Origin: Acidobacteriota bacterium | Lineage (GTDB): Bacteria > Acidobacteriota > Thermoanaerobaculia > Multivoradales > JBCCEF01 | DNA: 64,000 bases | Assembly: GCA_039028635.1 (NCBI GenBank) | Contig: JBCCHV010000007.1 | Location: forward strand, 1-64,000 | Direction of reading: 5' to 3' | In this document: one piece after another, positions 16,204-24,594 of the stretch | Numbering within the stretch: position 1 is the first letter of the stretch | Layout of the letters: every line of letters begins with the position of its first letter | The notes under the pieces: model-generated | Seen by the model: the letters and a program-made list of their open reading frames with translations, nothing else | Databases searched by the model: none | What the model was told of the DNA's origin: nothing | Program-made: the position numbers and the translations under genes

Positions 16204-16611
16204 ATGCGAGATCTGAAAAGCGATATCGACGTCGACGTGATGCTCGACCACGGTCAGCTCACTGCGACCAAGACCGACGCCCCGATCTACGACACCAAGG
16301 GGGCGCAGGGGCACGTTCTCGTGATCTACGTGCCCATTGTCACGACTGCCGACGGTTCCAATTACTTCGAGTTCAAGCTGTTCGAGGGCGACGATCCGCT
16401 GCTCGCGGACGCGACCGAAGTGAGCGCCGACGACCTCCTGGGGGTCGCTCCGGTCGTGAACGATCCTAGCCAGGCGGGCGGGCTCTTCAAGTTCGGATAC
16501 CGAGGGTACAAGACCTTCCTCCGAGTTCAGCCGACCGAGAACGGCAATGCCGACATCGAGGCCTCGGCCATCGTGGTCCGCGGCCACCTCGAAGACTGGC
16601 CGAGCGCCTAG
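16204..16611 (+). CDS. Probable head decoration or minor capsid protein
   Basis: A 135-residue beta-rich protein starting at ATG 16204 after AAAGGAG. DATEVSADDLLG and FKFGYRGYKTFLRVQ resemble small capsid-associated proteins encoded right after major capsid genes in siphoviruses. It has no signal peptide or Cys. Assignment rests mainly on position. Confidence 0.55.
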   Translation: MRDLKSDIDVDVMLDHGQLTATKTDAPIYDTKGAQGHVLVIYVPIVTTADGSNYFEFKLFEGDDPLLADATEVSADDLLGVAPVVNDPSQAGGLFKFGYRGYKTFLRVQPTENGNADIEASAIVVRGHLEDWPSA

Positions 16612-16659
16612 CGCCTCGTGCTGAGCGAGCGACCAACAACTTTCGTTCCGGAGGATCTG

Positions 16660-16983
16660 ATGACAAATCAAGGATCGAGGCGGCCTCCCGAGGAGCGCGT
16701 TCTCTGCCGTTTCCTTGGGGACGCCAAGGGGTACCAGGATGGCGAACTGCGAGAGTTTGCCGAGGGCGACGAGGTCGAGCTCTGCGACGTTCTTGTTCAG
16801 TCGTTCACGTCGCTGGGCTTGATCGAGTCGATCGACACCGAGAAGGCCCGGGCAGAGGCCGAGGCGGCGCTGGCTGCCGAGAAGGCCCGGGCAGAGGCCG
16901 AGGCGGCCAAGAAGCAGGACGAAGGTAAAGCGACGCCGAAAACGAAGGCCCAGCGCCCCCGAAAGAAGACGGCCAGCGCTTGA
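16660..16983 (+). CDS. Hypothetical structural-region protein with Ala/Glu repeat
   Basis: A 107-residue protein. ATG 16660 is preferred to GTG 16618 because CCGGAGGATC precedes it. The N-terminal 60 residues are globular. The C-terminus repeats EKARAEAEA twice (near-exact DNA duplication around 16840-16910) and ends in a basic Lys-rich tail. The stop overlaps the next start. It may be a head-tail region assembly factor. Confidence 0.5.
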   Translation: MTNQGSRRPPEERVLCRFLGDAKGYQDGELREFAEGDEVELCDVLVQSFTSLGLIESIDTEKARAEAEAALAAEKARAEAEAAKKQDEGKATPKTKAQRPRKKTASA

Positions 16984-17585
16984 TCTCGGACGCCACGTTG
17001 CTCGCCTGGGTCGACCCTTCGGCCAGCGTGGCAACCCTCCGCATCTTCGAGCGGGGGGTTGTCCGCGATCTGGAGGGTTGGATCCCTCGGTACCTGGGTC
17101 CAGTCAAGACCCATACCGAGATCCTCTCCGGACCCGGAGCGGCTCGAGGGCGGGCTCTCCTCAGCCTGGGCGAGGGGCGTCCGTCGCCGCTCGTTCTGCA
17201 GGAGGAGATCGGTGGCGTGGGCGCGCTGCTGGCGGTGCGGTGCCGATCCTCAGAGGGCGACGCATGGATAGACCTCGACGAAGCTCCCTGGGACTCGCTC
17301 GAGGTCGACGGCCGCCGTCTGATTCGACTTGGCGAGGCCTGGCCGCCCGGGCACCGAAACCTACAGGTGCAGTACTCCTTCGGCTTTGACGAGGATCAGG
17401 GGCCCGAGGACGTCACCGCCTACGTCCTCGAAGCTGTGCGGACGCTGTACCAGCGTCGCCAGCTCGAGGGCGTCAGCAGCGAAGCTATCGACGGTCACCG
17501 GATCGTCTACGACGGCCTCAATGCCCTGCCGCAGGCTCTCGTCGAGGTCCGCAACAACCTCAAGCGTTCCGCATTTGGGGGCTGA
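16980..17585 (+). CDS. Head-tail connector (gp6-like)
   Basis: A 201-residue protein starting at TTG 16980, coupled to the previous stop. The C-terminal helices (DVTAYVLEAVRTLYQRRQLEG) resemble the helical bundle of HK97 gp6-type adaptors. Its site between capsid and tail genes fits a head-tail connector. Confidence 0.55.
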   Translation: MISDATLLAWVDPSASVATLRIFERGVVRDLEGWIPRYLGPVKTHTEILSGPGAARGRALLSLGEGRPSPLVLQEEIGGVGALLAVRCRSSEGDAWIDLDEAPWDSLEVDGRRLIRLGEAWPPGHRNLQVQYSFGFDEDQGPEDVTAYVLEAVRTLYQRRQLEGVSSEAIDGHRIVYDGLNALPQALVEVRNNLKRSAFGG

Positions 17586-17586
17586 G

Positions 17587-19719
17587 ATGCGCCTCTCGCT
17601 TCGTCTTGCTGGCGCGGCTCTCCTGATCGCCCTTCCGGCCCTGAGCCAGATCATCGGACTCGATCCCTCGGCCTTCGGTTCGGCGACCTGGCGTGAGTCG
17701 GTCGAGTCGATCGGGGATCTCCCGGCTTGCTCGGGCAAGGCGCTCGACACGATTCGTCTGGTTCGCTCGGTGGGCCTGCATCATTGCCCGCCCGCCGGCG
17801 GGGAGTGGACCCTCCTGGCGGGTGGAAGCGGAGGCTCTGGGGATGTCACAGGCGTGGGGTCCTGCGGCTCTGGGCCCTGCTTCAGCAACGAGCCTTCCCG
17901 GTTCGTGTTCGCTGCTCCGGACGGTGGGGGTGTAGCCGGGTTTCGCGCGCTGGGCGAGGCCGACATCGCCGACCTGGATCACTGCACGCCAGCGCCGGAT
18001 GCGACCTACTTCGTCTCCGGGTCCTTCTCGAGCTCGAAGTGTCCCTATTGCGACGCGAATCGCTGCCAGTCGACCGTCGCAGCAGCCGTGACCCAGGCGC
18101 GAACCGACTTTCCCTTGCCCGCCCGGGTGCGCATTGTCCTTTACCCCGAAGCGCATTCGATCGAGTCGCTGGCTCCCGGGCCGCTGGTCGATATCGCTTG
18201 CCTGTACGCCCTCGGGCCGTCGACGTCGACCGCGGCCGACCCGAAGTGCCGGATGGTCTCCTCTCAACCTTCGGGGGACGTTTACTCGATGCAGGTGTCG
18301 ACGCTGACCAATGTGAGCGTCGAGGGAACGGGAACGCCGACAGGCGACATCAACATCGTCAAGTGCGACCTGGGCGCCTGCTACGGGCGCAACGTCGACA
18401 TTCAGGACAGCTATGAGGCCTCGCCTCACGTCGTGCGGGGCGTCTACGCCACGGGGAGCACCTTCCCGTCGGCTCAGTTCTGGAACCTGTCGGTGCAGCA
18501 CTTCAAGACGGGGACACCAAGTGGGGTGTCGGTCGAGGTGGATCAAACTGCCTCGCTCGTGCTCTGGGGCGGCTGGCTGAATGATCACGGCTCGGTGCGG
18601 GCAAGCGCCGTCAAGTGTCGTACCAGCCAGAGCTGCCAGCTCAACAGCACCAAGATTGGCGCCAAGGCCGCGAACACCTTCGTTCTTCCTCTCGACTGTG
18701 AGGGCCTCTCGTGCGCCGTAGAAGGCGGCACCTCGCCTAGGGACCTGAAGAACCCTCCCGTGGGTACGGTCGAGTGGGACTCCGCGGCGACCTCGGATGT
18801 TCCCGGCCATCTGCAGCTCGCCGGAGATCTCACCGGGCCGGCGACGGCTCCCCAGGTTGCTCCGGACGCCGTCGAGCTCGGCACCGATACGACGGGCGGG
18901 TACGCCGGCTCAGCGACGGAGGGTGGTCCCGCGACGACGGCCCTGGAGCTCGACAGCGATCCGGCGGGGTGCTCTCCTGGCGACTTCGTCGTCGACGTCG
19001 ATGCCGATGGCACGTTGACCTGTGCCACGCCTTCTGGGGGTGGCGGTGGCGGAGCAACCGATCATGGCGCTCTTTCGGGGCTGCCGGATGACGACCACAG
19101 CCAGTACACGCTCTTTGGTGGTCGGCCGGGTGGTCAGTCCCTCTCGGGGGGCATCGCGGCCGGCGAGAGCCTCACACTTTTCGGCACCAGCCACGGCACA
19201 CCCGGCGATGTGTTTCTGGGCGCTGGGCGCTTCCGCCTCCCCGGGACCGGCTCGAATTCTGATGTCGAGCTCGCCCTTGATGTCGATGGCGACACCGGTT
19301 TCGCGTGCATCGGCGACGATGCCTGTTTCTGGATCCGGGCGGGTGGCTACCAATACGAGTTCGGAGCGAGTTATTTCGGCACGGCCCTTGGCTCCAGCGG
19401 CTTCCGGATCTACACGAGCTCGTCGGCGACGTCGCCCATGTACAGCGTTCGAGGTGACGTTAATACGGGCCTGGGCTTCGGGGGCAATGACAACTTCTTT
19501 GGCGTCGCGGGAGGAGTCTCTGCGTTCACTGCGTCGGAGGCCCTCAGTGTCGCCACCACCACGATTCACGACGCTTTCCGGCTAGAGCCCCAGAGCTCGC
19601 CGCCGCTCGCCTGCTCGGCGGCCACGCTGCATGTCCTCTACGGCGACGACTCCGTCGCGTTGTGTTGGTGCGATGGAACGTCCTGGCAAATTCTTGGCGG
19701 CCCTGGGAGCTGCTCGTGA
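17587..19719 (+). CDS. Tail-fibre-like protein with N-terminal signal peptide
   Basis: A 710-residue protein from ATG 17587. The first residues MRLSLRLAGAALLIALPALSQ form a classical Sec signal peptide, odd for a virion protein. The middle is beta-rich. At about 480-520 lies DHGALSGLPDDDHSQYTLFG, the repeat-like motif common in tail fibres, followed by beta-helix-like and Gly-rich sequence and a C-terminal VLYGDDSVALCWCDGTSW segment. Many Cys residues occur in the N-terminal half. It could be a receptor-binding fibre or an exported surface protein. Confidence 0.6.
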   Translation: MRLSLRLAGAALLIALPALSQIIGLDPSAFGSATWRESVESIGDLPACSGKALDTIRLVRSVGLHHCPPAGGEWTLLAGGSGGSGDVTGVGSCGSGPCFSNEPSRFVFAAPDGGGVAGFRALGEADIADLDHCTPAPDATYFVSGSFSSSKCPYCDANRCQSTVAAAVTQARTDFPLPARVRIVLYPEAHSIESLAPGPLVDIACLYALGPSTSTAADPKCRMVSSQPSGDVYSMQVSTLTNVSVEGTGTPTGDINIVKCDLGACYGRNVDIQDSYEASPHVVRGVYATGSTFPSAQFWNLSVQHFKTGTPSGVSVEVDQTASLVLWGGWLNDHGSVRASAVKCRTSQSCQLNSTKIGAKAANTFVLPLDCEGLSCAVEGGTSPRDLKNPPVGTVEWDSAATSDVPGHLQLAGDLTGPATAPQVAPDAVELGTDTTGGYAGSATEGGPATTALELDSDPAGCSPGDFVVDVDADGTLTCATPSGGGGGGATDHGALSGLPDDDHSQYTLFGGRPGGQSLSGGIAAGESLTLFGTSHGTPGDVFLGAGRFRLPGTGSNSDVELALDVDGDTGFACIGDDACFWIRAGGYQYEFGASYFGTALGSSGFRIYTSSSATSPMYSVRGDVNTGLGFGGNDNFFGVAGGVSAFTASEALSVATTTIHDAFRLEPQSSPPLACSAATLHVLYGDDSVALCWCDGTSWQILGGPGSCS

Positions 19720-20831
19720 GCGATCTCTACTTGCCGATTCGCGAGACCGGCCTGACGCTTGAGGATGTCGGAGTTCGCCTCTACCGCGACGGGGTCGCCC
19801 TCTCCGGTGCCGAGGTTGCCAGTTTGATGCTGGTCCAGGTCGAGGCGGACGGGGGCTATCGCCTCTCTGGTCTGCCCACGCCGGGCGCCGCCTCCTGGGC
19901 ACAAGTCACGTTCGAGTACCCGGCGGGCGTCGGTCAAGGCGACATCTGGCAGCGTGGTCTCGGATCGCCGTCGGCTCTCGTGATTCCAATCCGGGCGTCA
20001 GGTCTTGCGAGCGACGCCTTCGACCTGCGGCTCTTCGCCAACGGAGTGCGCCAGGCGGTCGACCTGACCGTCGTCGAGAGCCCTGGTGGCGGCGACTACG
20101 TCGTGAGTGGCTGGCCCACGGGCGTTCTTGGAGAGCAGTGGGAGCTGGCTTGGACCTACGGCGGGATCTCGGGCGCCGTGGGCTGGCGCGGAACCGTTCA
20201 GCCTGCCGCCGGCGGCCAGCTCGAGCAGCGCGCCCTGCGTTCCGCCCTCAGGATCGGCAAGCGGTGCGGCGAGACCATCCAGGTGCTCGAACCGCACTCG
20301 CTCTTCGCGACGCTCGAGGGCAAGCCTCCTGCGGTGCTCGAGCTTAGCTCCGCGGCGGTGGCCGGAGACTCGGCGCTGACCCTCCGCTCGACCCACGTCA
20401 AGGGCGTCCGGACGGGCGAGCCTCAGCCGCTCAAGGGTTCCGTCGAATCCGGGAACCGCCTCACGATCGACGGAAACGTCTACCAAGTGAGCGAGACCGC
20501 TTCCGTGGTCGAAGACGATCTCGCCGTGGAGGTGGAGCCGGCCCTGGCTTCAGCACTTCCCGAGGGGACCGAAGTCGAGCTCGGTCCCGGCGTGGACCGG
20601 GCCCTCGAAGGCTGTCGGTTCTCGGCCGTGGATCTCTCGCTCGTCGATGACGAGTTGATCCTCGAAGGCGACCAGGTGGTAAAGATCCCCAAGCTCGGGG
20701 CTCCTGTCGCGCCGACCGTCGGGATGTTCGTGAGTCGGGAGGCTGGACGCGACGGCGAGATTGTCCGGATCAGCCGCGACGAGCCCGGCTATTGGGAGGT
20801 GCACGTCGGCAGCCCGAGGTCTCGCCGATGA
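19716..20831 (+). CDS. Tail/neck structural protein with duplicated beta domain
   Basis: A 371-residue protein starting at GTG 19716. Two similar domains are visible at the N-terminus: LPIRETGLTLEDVGVRLYRDGVAL...GGYRLSGLP and IPIRASGLASDAFDLRLFANGVRQ...DYVVSGWP. The rest carries a Cys-containing turn and barrel-like segments. Each stop/start here overlaps by four bases. No named family; a virion role is inferred from the operon. Confidence 0.5.
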   Translation: MSDLYLPIRETGLTLEDVGVRLYRDGVALSGAEVASLMLVQVEADGGYRLSGLPTPGAASWAQVTFEYPAGVGQGDIWQRGLGSPSALVIPIRASGLASDAFDLRLFANGVRQAVDLTVVESPGGGDYVVSGWPTGVLGEQWELAWTYGGISGAVGWRGTVQPAAGGQLEQRALRSALRIGKRCGETIQVLEPHSLFATLEGKPPAVLELSSAAVAGDSALTLRSTHVKGVRTGEPQPLKGSVESGNRLTIDGNVYQVSETASVVEDDLAVEVEPALASALPEGTEVELGPGVDRALEGCRFSAVDLSLVDDELILEGDQVVKIPKLGAPVAPTVGMFVSREAGRDGEIVRISRDEPGYWEVHVGSPRSRR

Positions 20832-21391
20832 GCTTGATCACCCGCGAGCTCTCGCTCGAGCAACTGGGCCCGGCGATCCAGCAAGTCGCGAAGTGGCTGC
20901 CTGAGCTCGGCGTTTGGATCCACCGGTATGTGCACTTTGCGGTGGCTGTTCGGCTGCCGGTGGTGTCTCCCGTGGGCTCCTTTCCGGAAGACCCTCACCC
21001 GGGCAAGTTTCGCGGATCTCACCTGGCATCGGTCGGGTCGCCCCGCTTCGCCAACCTCCCGGACAAGGCGTTCTATCCGATCCCCGGTGCGGTCGAGGTC
21101 GAAGCCGCGCTGCGACACCTGAGGCCCGGACAGAAGTCCTACCAGACCAACGACGCGGCAACGCTCGGAAGTTCCGAGCTCGCACCGCCGAGCCGTCGGC
21201 GCAGAGGGCGGCGTCGGCGTTCTCGCCGCCGGCCGTCGAGCTACGCCTCTGCCCTCGAGCGCGGGCGTTCTCCTCAGGCCCCGAGCGGCGTGTTCGGCCC
21301 CGTGCTTCGAGACGCCGAGCGGAACGGAGCCCGAATCGTGGCGGAGGGGATCGTGGCAAGCCTTCGAGAGCTCGATCGGAGGCTGGGATGA
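20828..21391 (+). CDS. Head-tail joining protein, HK97 gp10-like
   Basis: A 187-residue protein from ATG 20828. SPVGSFPEDPHPGKFRGSH corresponds to the SPVDTG..R.SW region and SYASALERGRSPQAPSGVFG to the YA..LE.G.S.QAP.G region of gp10-type tail-completion proteins. An Arg-rich insert (RRRRGRRRRSRRR) separates the two. It would join tail and head. Confidence 0.65.
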   Translation: MSLITRELSLEQLGPAIQQVAKWLPELGVWIHRYVHFAVAVRLPVVSPVGSFPEDPHPGKFRGSHLASVGSPRFANLPDKAFYPIPGAVEVEAALRHLRPGQKSYQTNDAATLGSSELAPPSRRRRGRRRRSRRRPSSYASALERGRSPQAPSGVFGPVLRDAERNGARIVAEGIVASLRELDRRLG

Positions 21392-21822
21392 GTTGGATTC
21401 AAGACGATCGCCGGGCCGTGCTGGCTCCCTTGGCTTCGTGGTCTCCGGCGGCCTGGGGCGGCGATTGGCTGGGCATCTACGGACCCAATGAGAGCCCGGG
21501 GCGGGATCTGACGGCCCAGGGGGACGACTCCCGCCCCTCTGGCTTCCTGACCTGGTCGATCGACTACACCGGACAGCCTCAGGGATTCCTCGACGGCGAC
21601 GCCAATCCCATCCGGCGCGGCTTTGTCGTGCTGGCGCTGCATGTCCAGCTCGGGGCCGGTGAGGGGGTCTCGGCGCCCCTCTGGGAGGAGCTTCAAGGCA
21701 GGTACGACGGAGCCGACACGGGCGCCATGACCTTCTTTGCTGATGAGGCGCTGCCGCAGGCCGTCGGCGTGAAAGGCGAGTGGCATATCGAGAGTCTCGG
21801 TATCCCCTTCGTGGGGACCTGA
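21388..21822 (+). CDS. Probable tail terminator
   Basis: A 144-residue protein at ATG 21388, coupled to the gp10-like gene. Size, mixed alpha/beta character and location directly before the tail-tube genes match tail-terminator proteins. The sequence itself is not diagnostic. Confidence 0.45.
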   Translation: MSWIQDDRRAVLAPLASWSPAAWGGDWLGIYGPNESPGRDLTAQGDDSRPSGFLTWSIDYTGQPQGFLDGDANPIRRGFVVLALHVQLGAGEGVSAPLWEELQGRYDGADTGAMTFFADEALPQAVGVKGEWHIESLGIPFVGT

Positions 21823-21833
21823 AGGAGAGATCA

Positions 21834-22028
21834 ATGAAGGAGAAACAGGTTCTATCGCGCCCCTGGGGGACCCACAGGCCCGGCCTGGAGATCACGGCAG
21901 ATCCCGACGTGGCCCTGACCAAGATCAAGCGTCTCCCGCGGCAGGGCGTCCTGCTGGTGGATCCCAAGTGCTTCGAGGCGCTCGTCGAGGCCGGGTATCT
22001 AGAGACGCCCGAGCGGAAGGAGCAATAG
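21834..22028 (+). CDS. Small hypothetical tail-region protein
   Basis: A 64-residue protein with GAAGGAGAGATC before ATG 21834. RLPRQGVLLVDPKCFEALVEAGYL is the only structured-looking segment. It sits between the tail terminator and tail-tube genes. Function unknown. Confidence 0.5.
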   Translation: MKEKQVLSRPWGTHRPGLEITADPDVALTKIKRLPRQGVLLVDPKCFEALVEAGYLETPERKEQ

Positions 22029-22031
22029 AAG

Positions 22032-22814
22032 ATGGCGACCGACAAGCACGTCCTGAAGAATGTCGTCTTCTCGTTGGGCGGGCTTCGCCTCTCGACAGCG
22101 GCGAACAGTCTGACTCCAAACTTCGAAGCGCCACCGGTGGATGCGAGCTGCTTCGAAGATCCGGCGAACCGCTACCTCAAGGGTCCCGTCGGCGGGTCGG
22201 TCACCTTCTCGGGTGGTGCGACTTGCCTGGTCGAAGAGCAAGCGCTGGATCGGCTGGCTGCGGCAGAGGACCCCTGCGAGCCGCTGCTGATCCTCCTCAA
22301 CAGCGGCGGCGCCGTCGGCTCCTTCGCGATGTTCTTCGAGGCGACAGCCTTCAAGTATCAGCGTTCGGGTCAGCGGGGCTCGCTGGCCGAGTTCAGCCTC
22401 GAGTGCATGGCTCAGGGCCTCCCGTACGGCGGCCCGGTCCTCTACAACAACCTCGGTACCCCTGGCCTCACGGCTTCGGGTGTTGGTGCCGCCATCGACC
22501 TGGGGCGCACGCTGGGCCCCGGCGAGAAGCTCGTCGTCTCGCTCCATGTGGTCAATCCGCCGGGCGTCACGGGAACCAGTCCGACCCTCGATGTCGAGCT
22601 CGAGAGCGACATCGGCGCGAGCTTCGCCGCGCCGGTGAGTCGGGCAAGCTTCAGTCAAGTCCTGGGCGAGCCTGCTGCGGAGCAGATCGTTCTCGACGGC
22701 GATACCGACCCGATCACTCCTCACACCTTCTACCGCCCGCGGTTCACGGTCTCCGGAACCGGCGGAGTTGCCTACTACGTCCTGATGGCGCTCGCCATCG
22801 TGACCGAGCCGTAA
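22032..22814 (+). CDS. Major tail (tube) protein, first paralogue
   Basis: A 260-residue beta-rich protein starting MATDKHVLK. Its opening matches the next gene (MATDKHVIK), so the two look like tandem paralogues of a tail-tube fold. The longer one carries an extra C-terminal domain (LDVELESDIGASF and after). It would polymerise into the tail tube around the tape measure. Confidence 0.65.
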   Translation: MATDKHVLKNVVFSLGGLRLSTAANSLTPNFEAPPVDASCFEDPANRYLKGPVGGSVTFSGGATCLVEEQALDRLAAAEDPCEPLLILLNSGGAVGSFAMFFEATAFKYQRSGQRGSLAEFSLECMAQGLPYGGPVLYNNLGTPGLTASGVGAAIDLGRTLGPGEKLVVSLHVVNPPGVTGTSPTLDVELESDIGASFAAPVSRASFSQVLGEPAAEQIVLDGDTDPITPHTFYRPRFTVSGTGGVAYYVLMALAIVTEP

Positions 22815-22826
22815 AGGAGAGCCACC

Positions 22827-23261
22827 ATGGCGACCGACAAGCACGTCATCAAGCAAGTCCACGCAGTCTTCTCTGGCACCGATATTTCGGGCCTCATCCG
22901 CAGCGTCACCGTGAATCTCGGCTATGGGGACGTGGACGTCTCGGCCCTGGGGGACCTCGCCAACCGGCGGGCGAAGGGCGTCGGCGATCACCAGGTGACG
23001 ATCGAGTTCATCCACAAGACGGCGCTGTCGGAGTCTCTCGGCTTGCTCGTGGACGCCTTCCGGGCCGACGACGTCACGACCTTCGTTTACCGCCCGAAGA
23101 GCGGCGCCAAGGACGCGGACAATCCGGAGTTCCGTTGCGACCTCCTGGTCACCCAGCTCCCCTTTGGAGGCAACCGCGGCGATGCTCACACCTCGAGCCT
23201 GACGATTCCGGTCGACGGGCAAGTGACCTACGACGACAACACCGACGTCCACCAGATCTGA
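22827..23261 (+). CDS. Tail tube protein, second paralogue
   Basis: A 144-residue beta-rich protein with AAAGGAG before ATG 22827. VTVNLGYGDVDVSALGD and VTIEFIHKT fit a tail-tube fold. It lacks the C-terminal domain of the preceding paralogue. Two tube-like genes in tandem may make core tube and decorated or initiator rings. Confidence 0.6.
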   Translation: MATDKHVIKQVHAVFSGTDISGLIRSVTVNLGYGDVDVSALGDLANRRAKGVGDHQVTIEFIHKTALSESLGLLVDAFRADDVTTFVYRPKSGAKDADNPEFRCDLLVTQLPFGGNRGDAHTSSLTIPVDGQVTYDDNTDVHQI

Positions 23262-23304
23262 TTTTCAGAGAGATCGGGGGCCTCTGCCCGGTTCGTGCCC
23301 GGCT

Positions 23305-23325
23305 CCTGGCCCTACGCCGGCCAGG
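23305..23325 (+). promoter_or_regulatory. Hairpin between tail tube and tail chaperone genes
   Basis: CCTGGCC (23305-23311) can pair with GGCCAGG (23319-23325). There is no adjacent T-run. It lies in the 136-base gap after the second tube gene and may tune expression of the highly made tube protein relative to the tail chaperone. Confidence 0.35.
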
Positions 23326-23397
23326 CCTTGGGATCGGAGCAGGTGGCGGCCTCCGGCGATTTTTTCGACCAGCACGAGCTAGAGGAGAAAGCACGAC

Positions 23398-24045
23398 ATG
23401 AGCAACAAAGCAGCTATCGCGCCGAGCTTCGGCGACGTTCGTCATTTCGGCGGCCTGATCGACTCCCGATGGGTTGACGACCCTTGGGGGCTTGGTATCC
23501 GCCTCAAGGTTCGCCGCGCCGGCTTCGAGGGCTATCAGGCTTGGCTTCGCGACGCCTTTGGCAAGGAGAGTCCTCTGGCGGCCAAGTTGAGCAAGGCCGT
23601 CCTGCAGGAGTCGGTCAAGACCCGCGGCATGCGGAAGCGAAAGGGTAAGGGGCAGGGTGTCGACGACGAGCTCGTCGAGCGAGCCATCGAGAAGCTCGAC
23701 TTCTCGGGTGAGGCCCTCGCGGGTCAGGCCTTGGAGGAGCTCAAGCCGGGCATCTCGGAACACCTGATCGAGGATTGGGAAGTCACCTCCGAAACCGGTG
23801 AGCCCGTCGACTGCTCGGCCGAGCAGCGCGCGGCCTTCCTGCTGAATCGCCCGGGGCCCGAGGGCAACGTGGCCTGGGTCCCGACGGAGATGCCCTATGG
23901 CGGCCAGCCGCTGGGAGACGCCTGGGCCGAGTTCATTCTCGACGAAGCGGAAGACCAAGACGCTTTTCGCGCGGGATTTCTCGCCGACTCCGCGGCGTCT
24001 TTACCGCCTACGCCCGCTGGCTCTTCGGAGAGTGGGGAGGGCTGA
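23398..24045 (+). CDS. Tail assembly chaperone, G-type product
   Basis: A 215-residue protein, the usual gene between tail tube and tape measure. The N-terminal part (FGDVRHFGGLIDSRWV) is beta-rich and the middle is helical. The C-terminus PTPAGSSESGEG ends just after an alternative frame opens into a Cys-rich extension. This mirrors lambda G/GT, where a minority of ribosomes slip to make the longer chaperone. GAGGAGA precedes the ATG. Confidence 0.65.
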   Translation: MSNKAAIAPSFGDVRHFGGLIDSRWVDDPWGLGIRLKVRRAGFEGYQAWLRDAFGKESPLAAKLSKAVLQESVKTRGMRKRKGKGQGVDDELVERAIEKLDFSGEALAGQALEELKPGISEHLIEDWEVTSETGEPVDCSAEQRAAFLLNRPGPEGNVAWVPTEMPYGGQPLGDAWAEFILDEAEDQDAFRAGFLADSAASLPPTPAGSSESGEG

Positions 24046-24590
24046 GCCTCGAGCAACGAGACCGCATTGACGGGGCGCTGGAGCGTTGGCAGTGCCTTTG
24101 GCTCCAGTGCCCCGCATGCGCCCGCGAGTGGCGCCCGGACAACCTCGAGAACAAGCAATGCACCTGCGGACGAGCTATAGGGACGGACATCGGTTGCGGG
24201 CGCGAATGGCACCCGAGCCGCTGCCTCTGGTGCGAGCAGGATCTCGAGGAGCCCGGGCGCTGCGGGTCTTGCGAGAGGGAGTGGGATCCGCTTCGATGCC
24301 CCGGCTGCGGGCGGCGGGGTCGGGAGCGGCGAATGGAGGACTTCTTTCCGGACTTCGGGCCCATCGAGGAGGTGCCGGACTACCTCGAGCCCATCCTCGC
24401 GATCGAGGCTCAGTGCCCACGCGATGGATCCGGAACCCTGATCCCCAGCGAGCTCGATTTTCTACTGGCCTCGGTGGGAGTGACCTACGCCCCCGAGATG
24501 GAGGTATGGAGGTATTTCGTGCGAGCCGTGACGGGCGAGAGGCTCCGCGCCTCCGTGCGCCGAATGGAGGACTCCGGCAAGAAGGAGTGA
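24000..24590 (+). CDS. T-type extension of the tail chaperone (predicted -1 frameshift)
   Basis: In the -1 frame relative to the G-type gene the sequence is open through 24590 and reads FTAYARWLFGEWGGLSLEQ, then five Cys-pair modules (CPAC, CTCG, CLWC, CGSC, CPGC) and a helical end. No ATG or GTG start precedes the zinc region; the only ATG is at 24333. So translation most likely comes by -1 slippage from the G frame, perhaps near 23955-24003. I see no canonical heptamer, so the exact slip site is unknown. Its stop is 4 bases before the tape measure start. Confidence 0.55.
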   Translation, partial: FTAYARWLFGEWGGLSLEQRDRIDGALERWQCLWLQCPACAREWRPDNLENKQCTCGRAIGTDIGCGREWHPSRCLWCEQDLEEPGRCGSCEREWDPLRCPGCGRRGRERRMEDFFPDFGPIEEVPDYLEPILAIEAQCPRDGSGTLIPSELDFLLASVGVTYAPEMEVWRYFVRAVTGERLRASVRRMEDSGKKE

Positions 24591-24594
24591 GGGC

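Noticed and set aside
9470-17034. Long reverse-strand ORFs (such as 597 codons at 9470-11263 and 646 codons at 15094-17034)
   Set aside because: They are antisense to terminase, portal, capsid and connector genes; GC-rich third positions keep the opposite strand open. No motifs.
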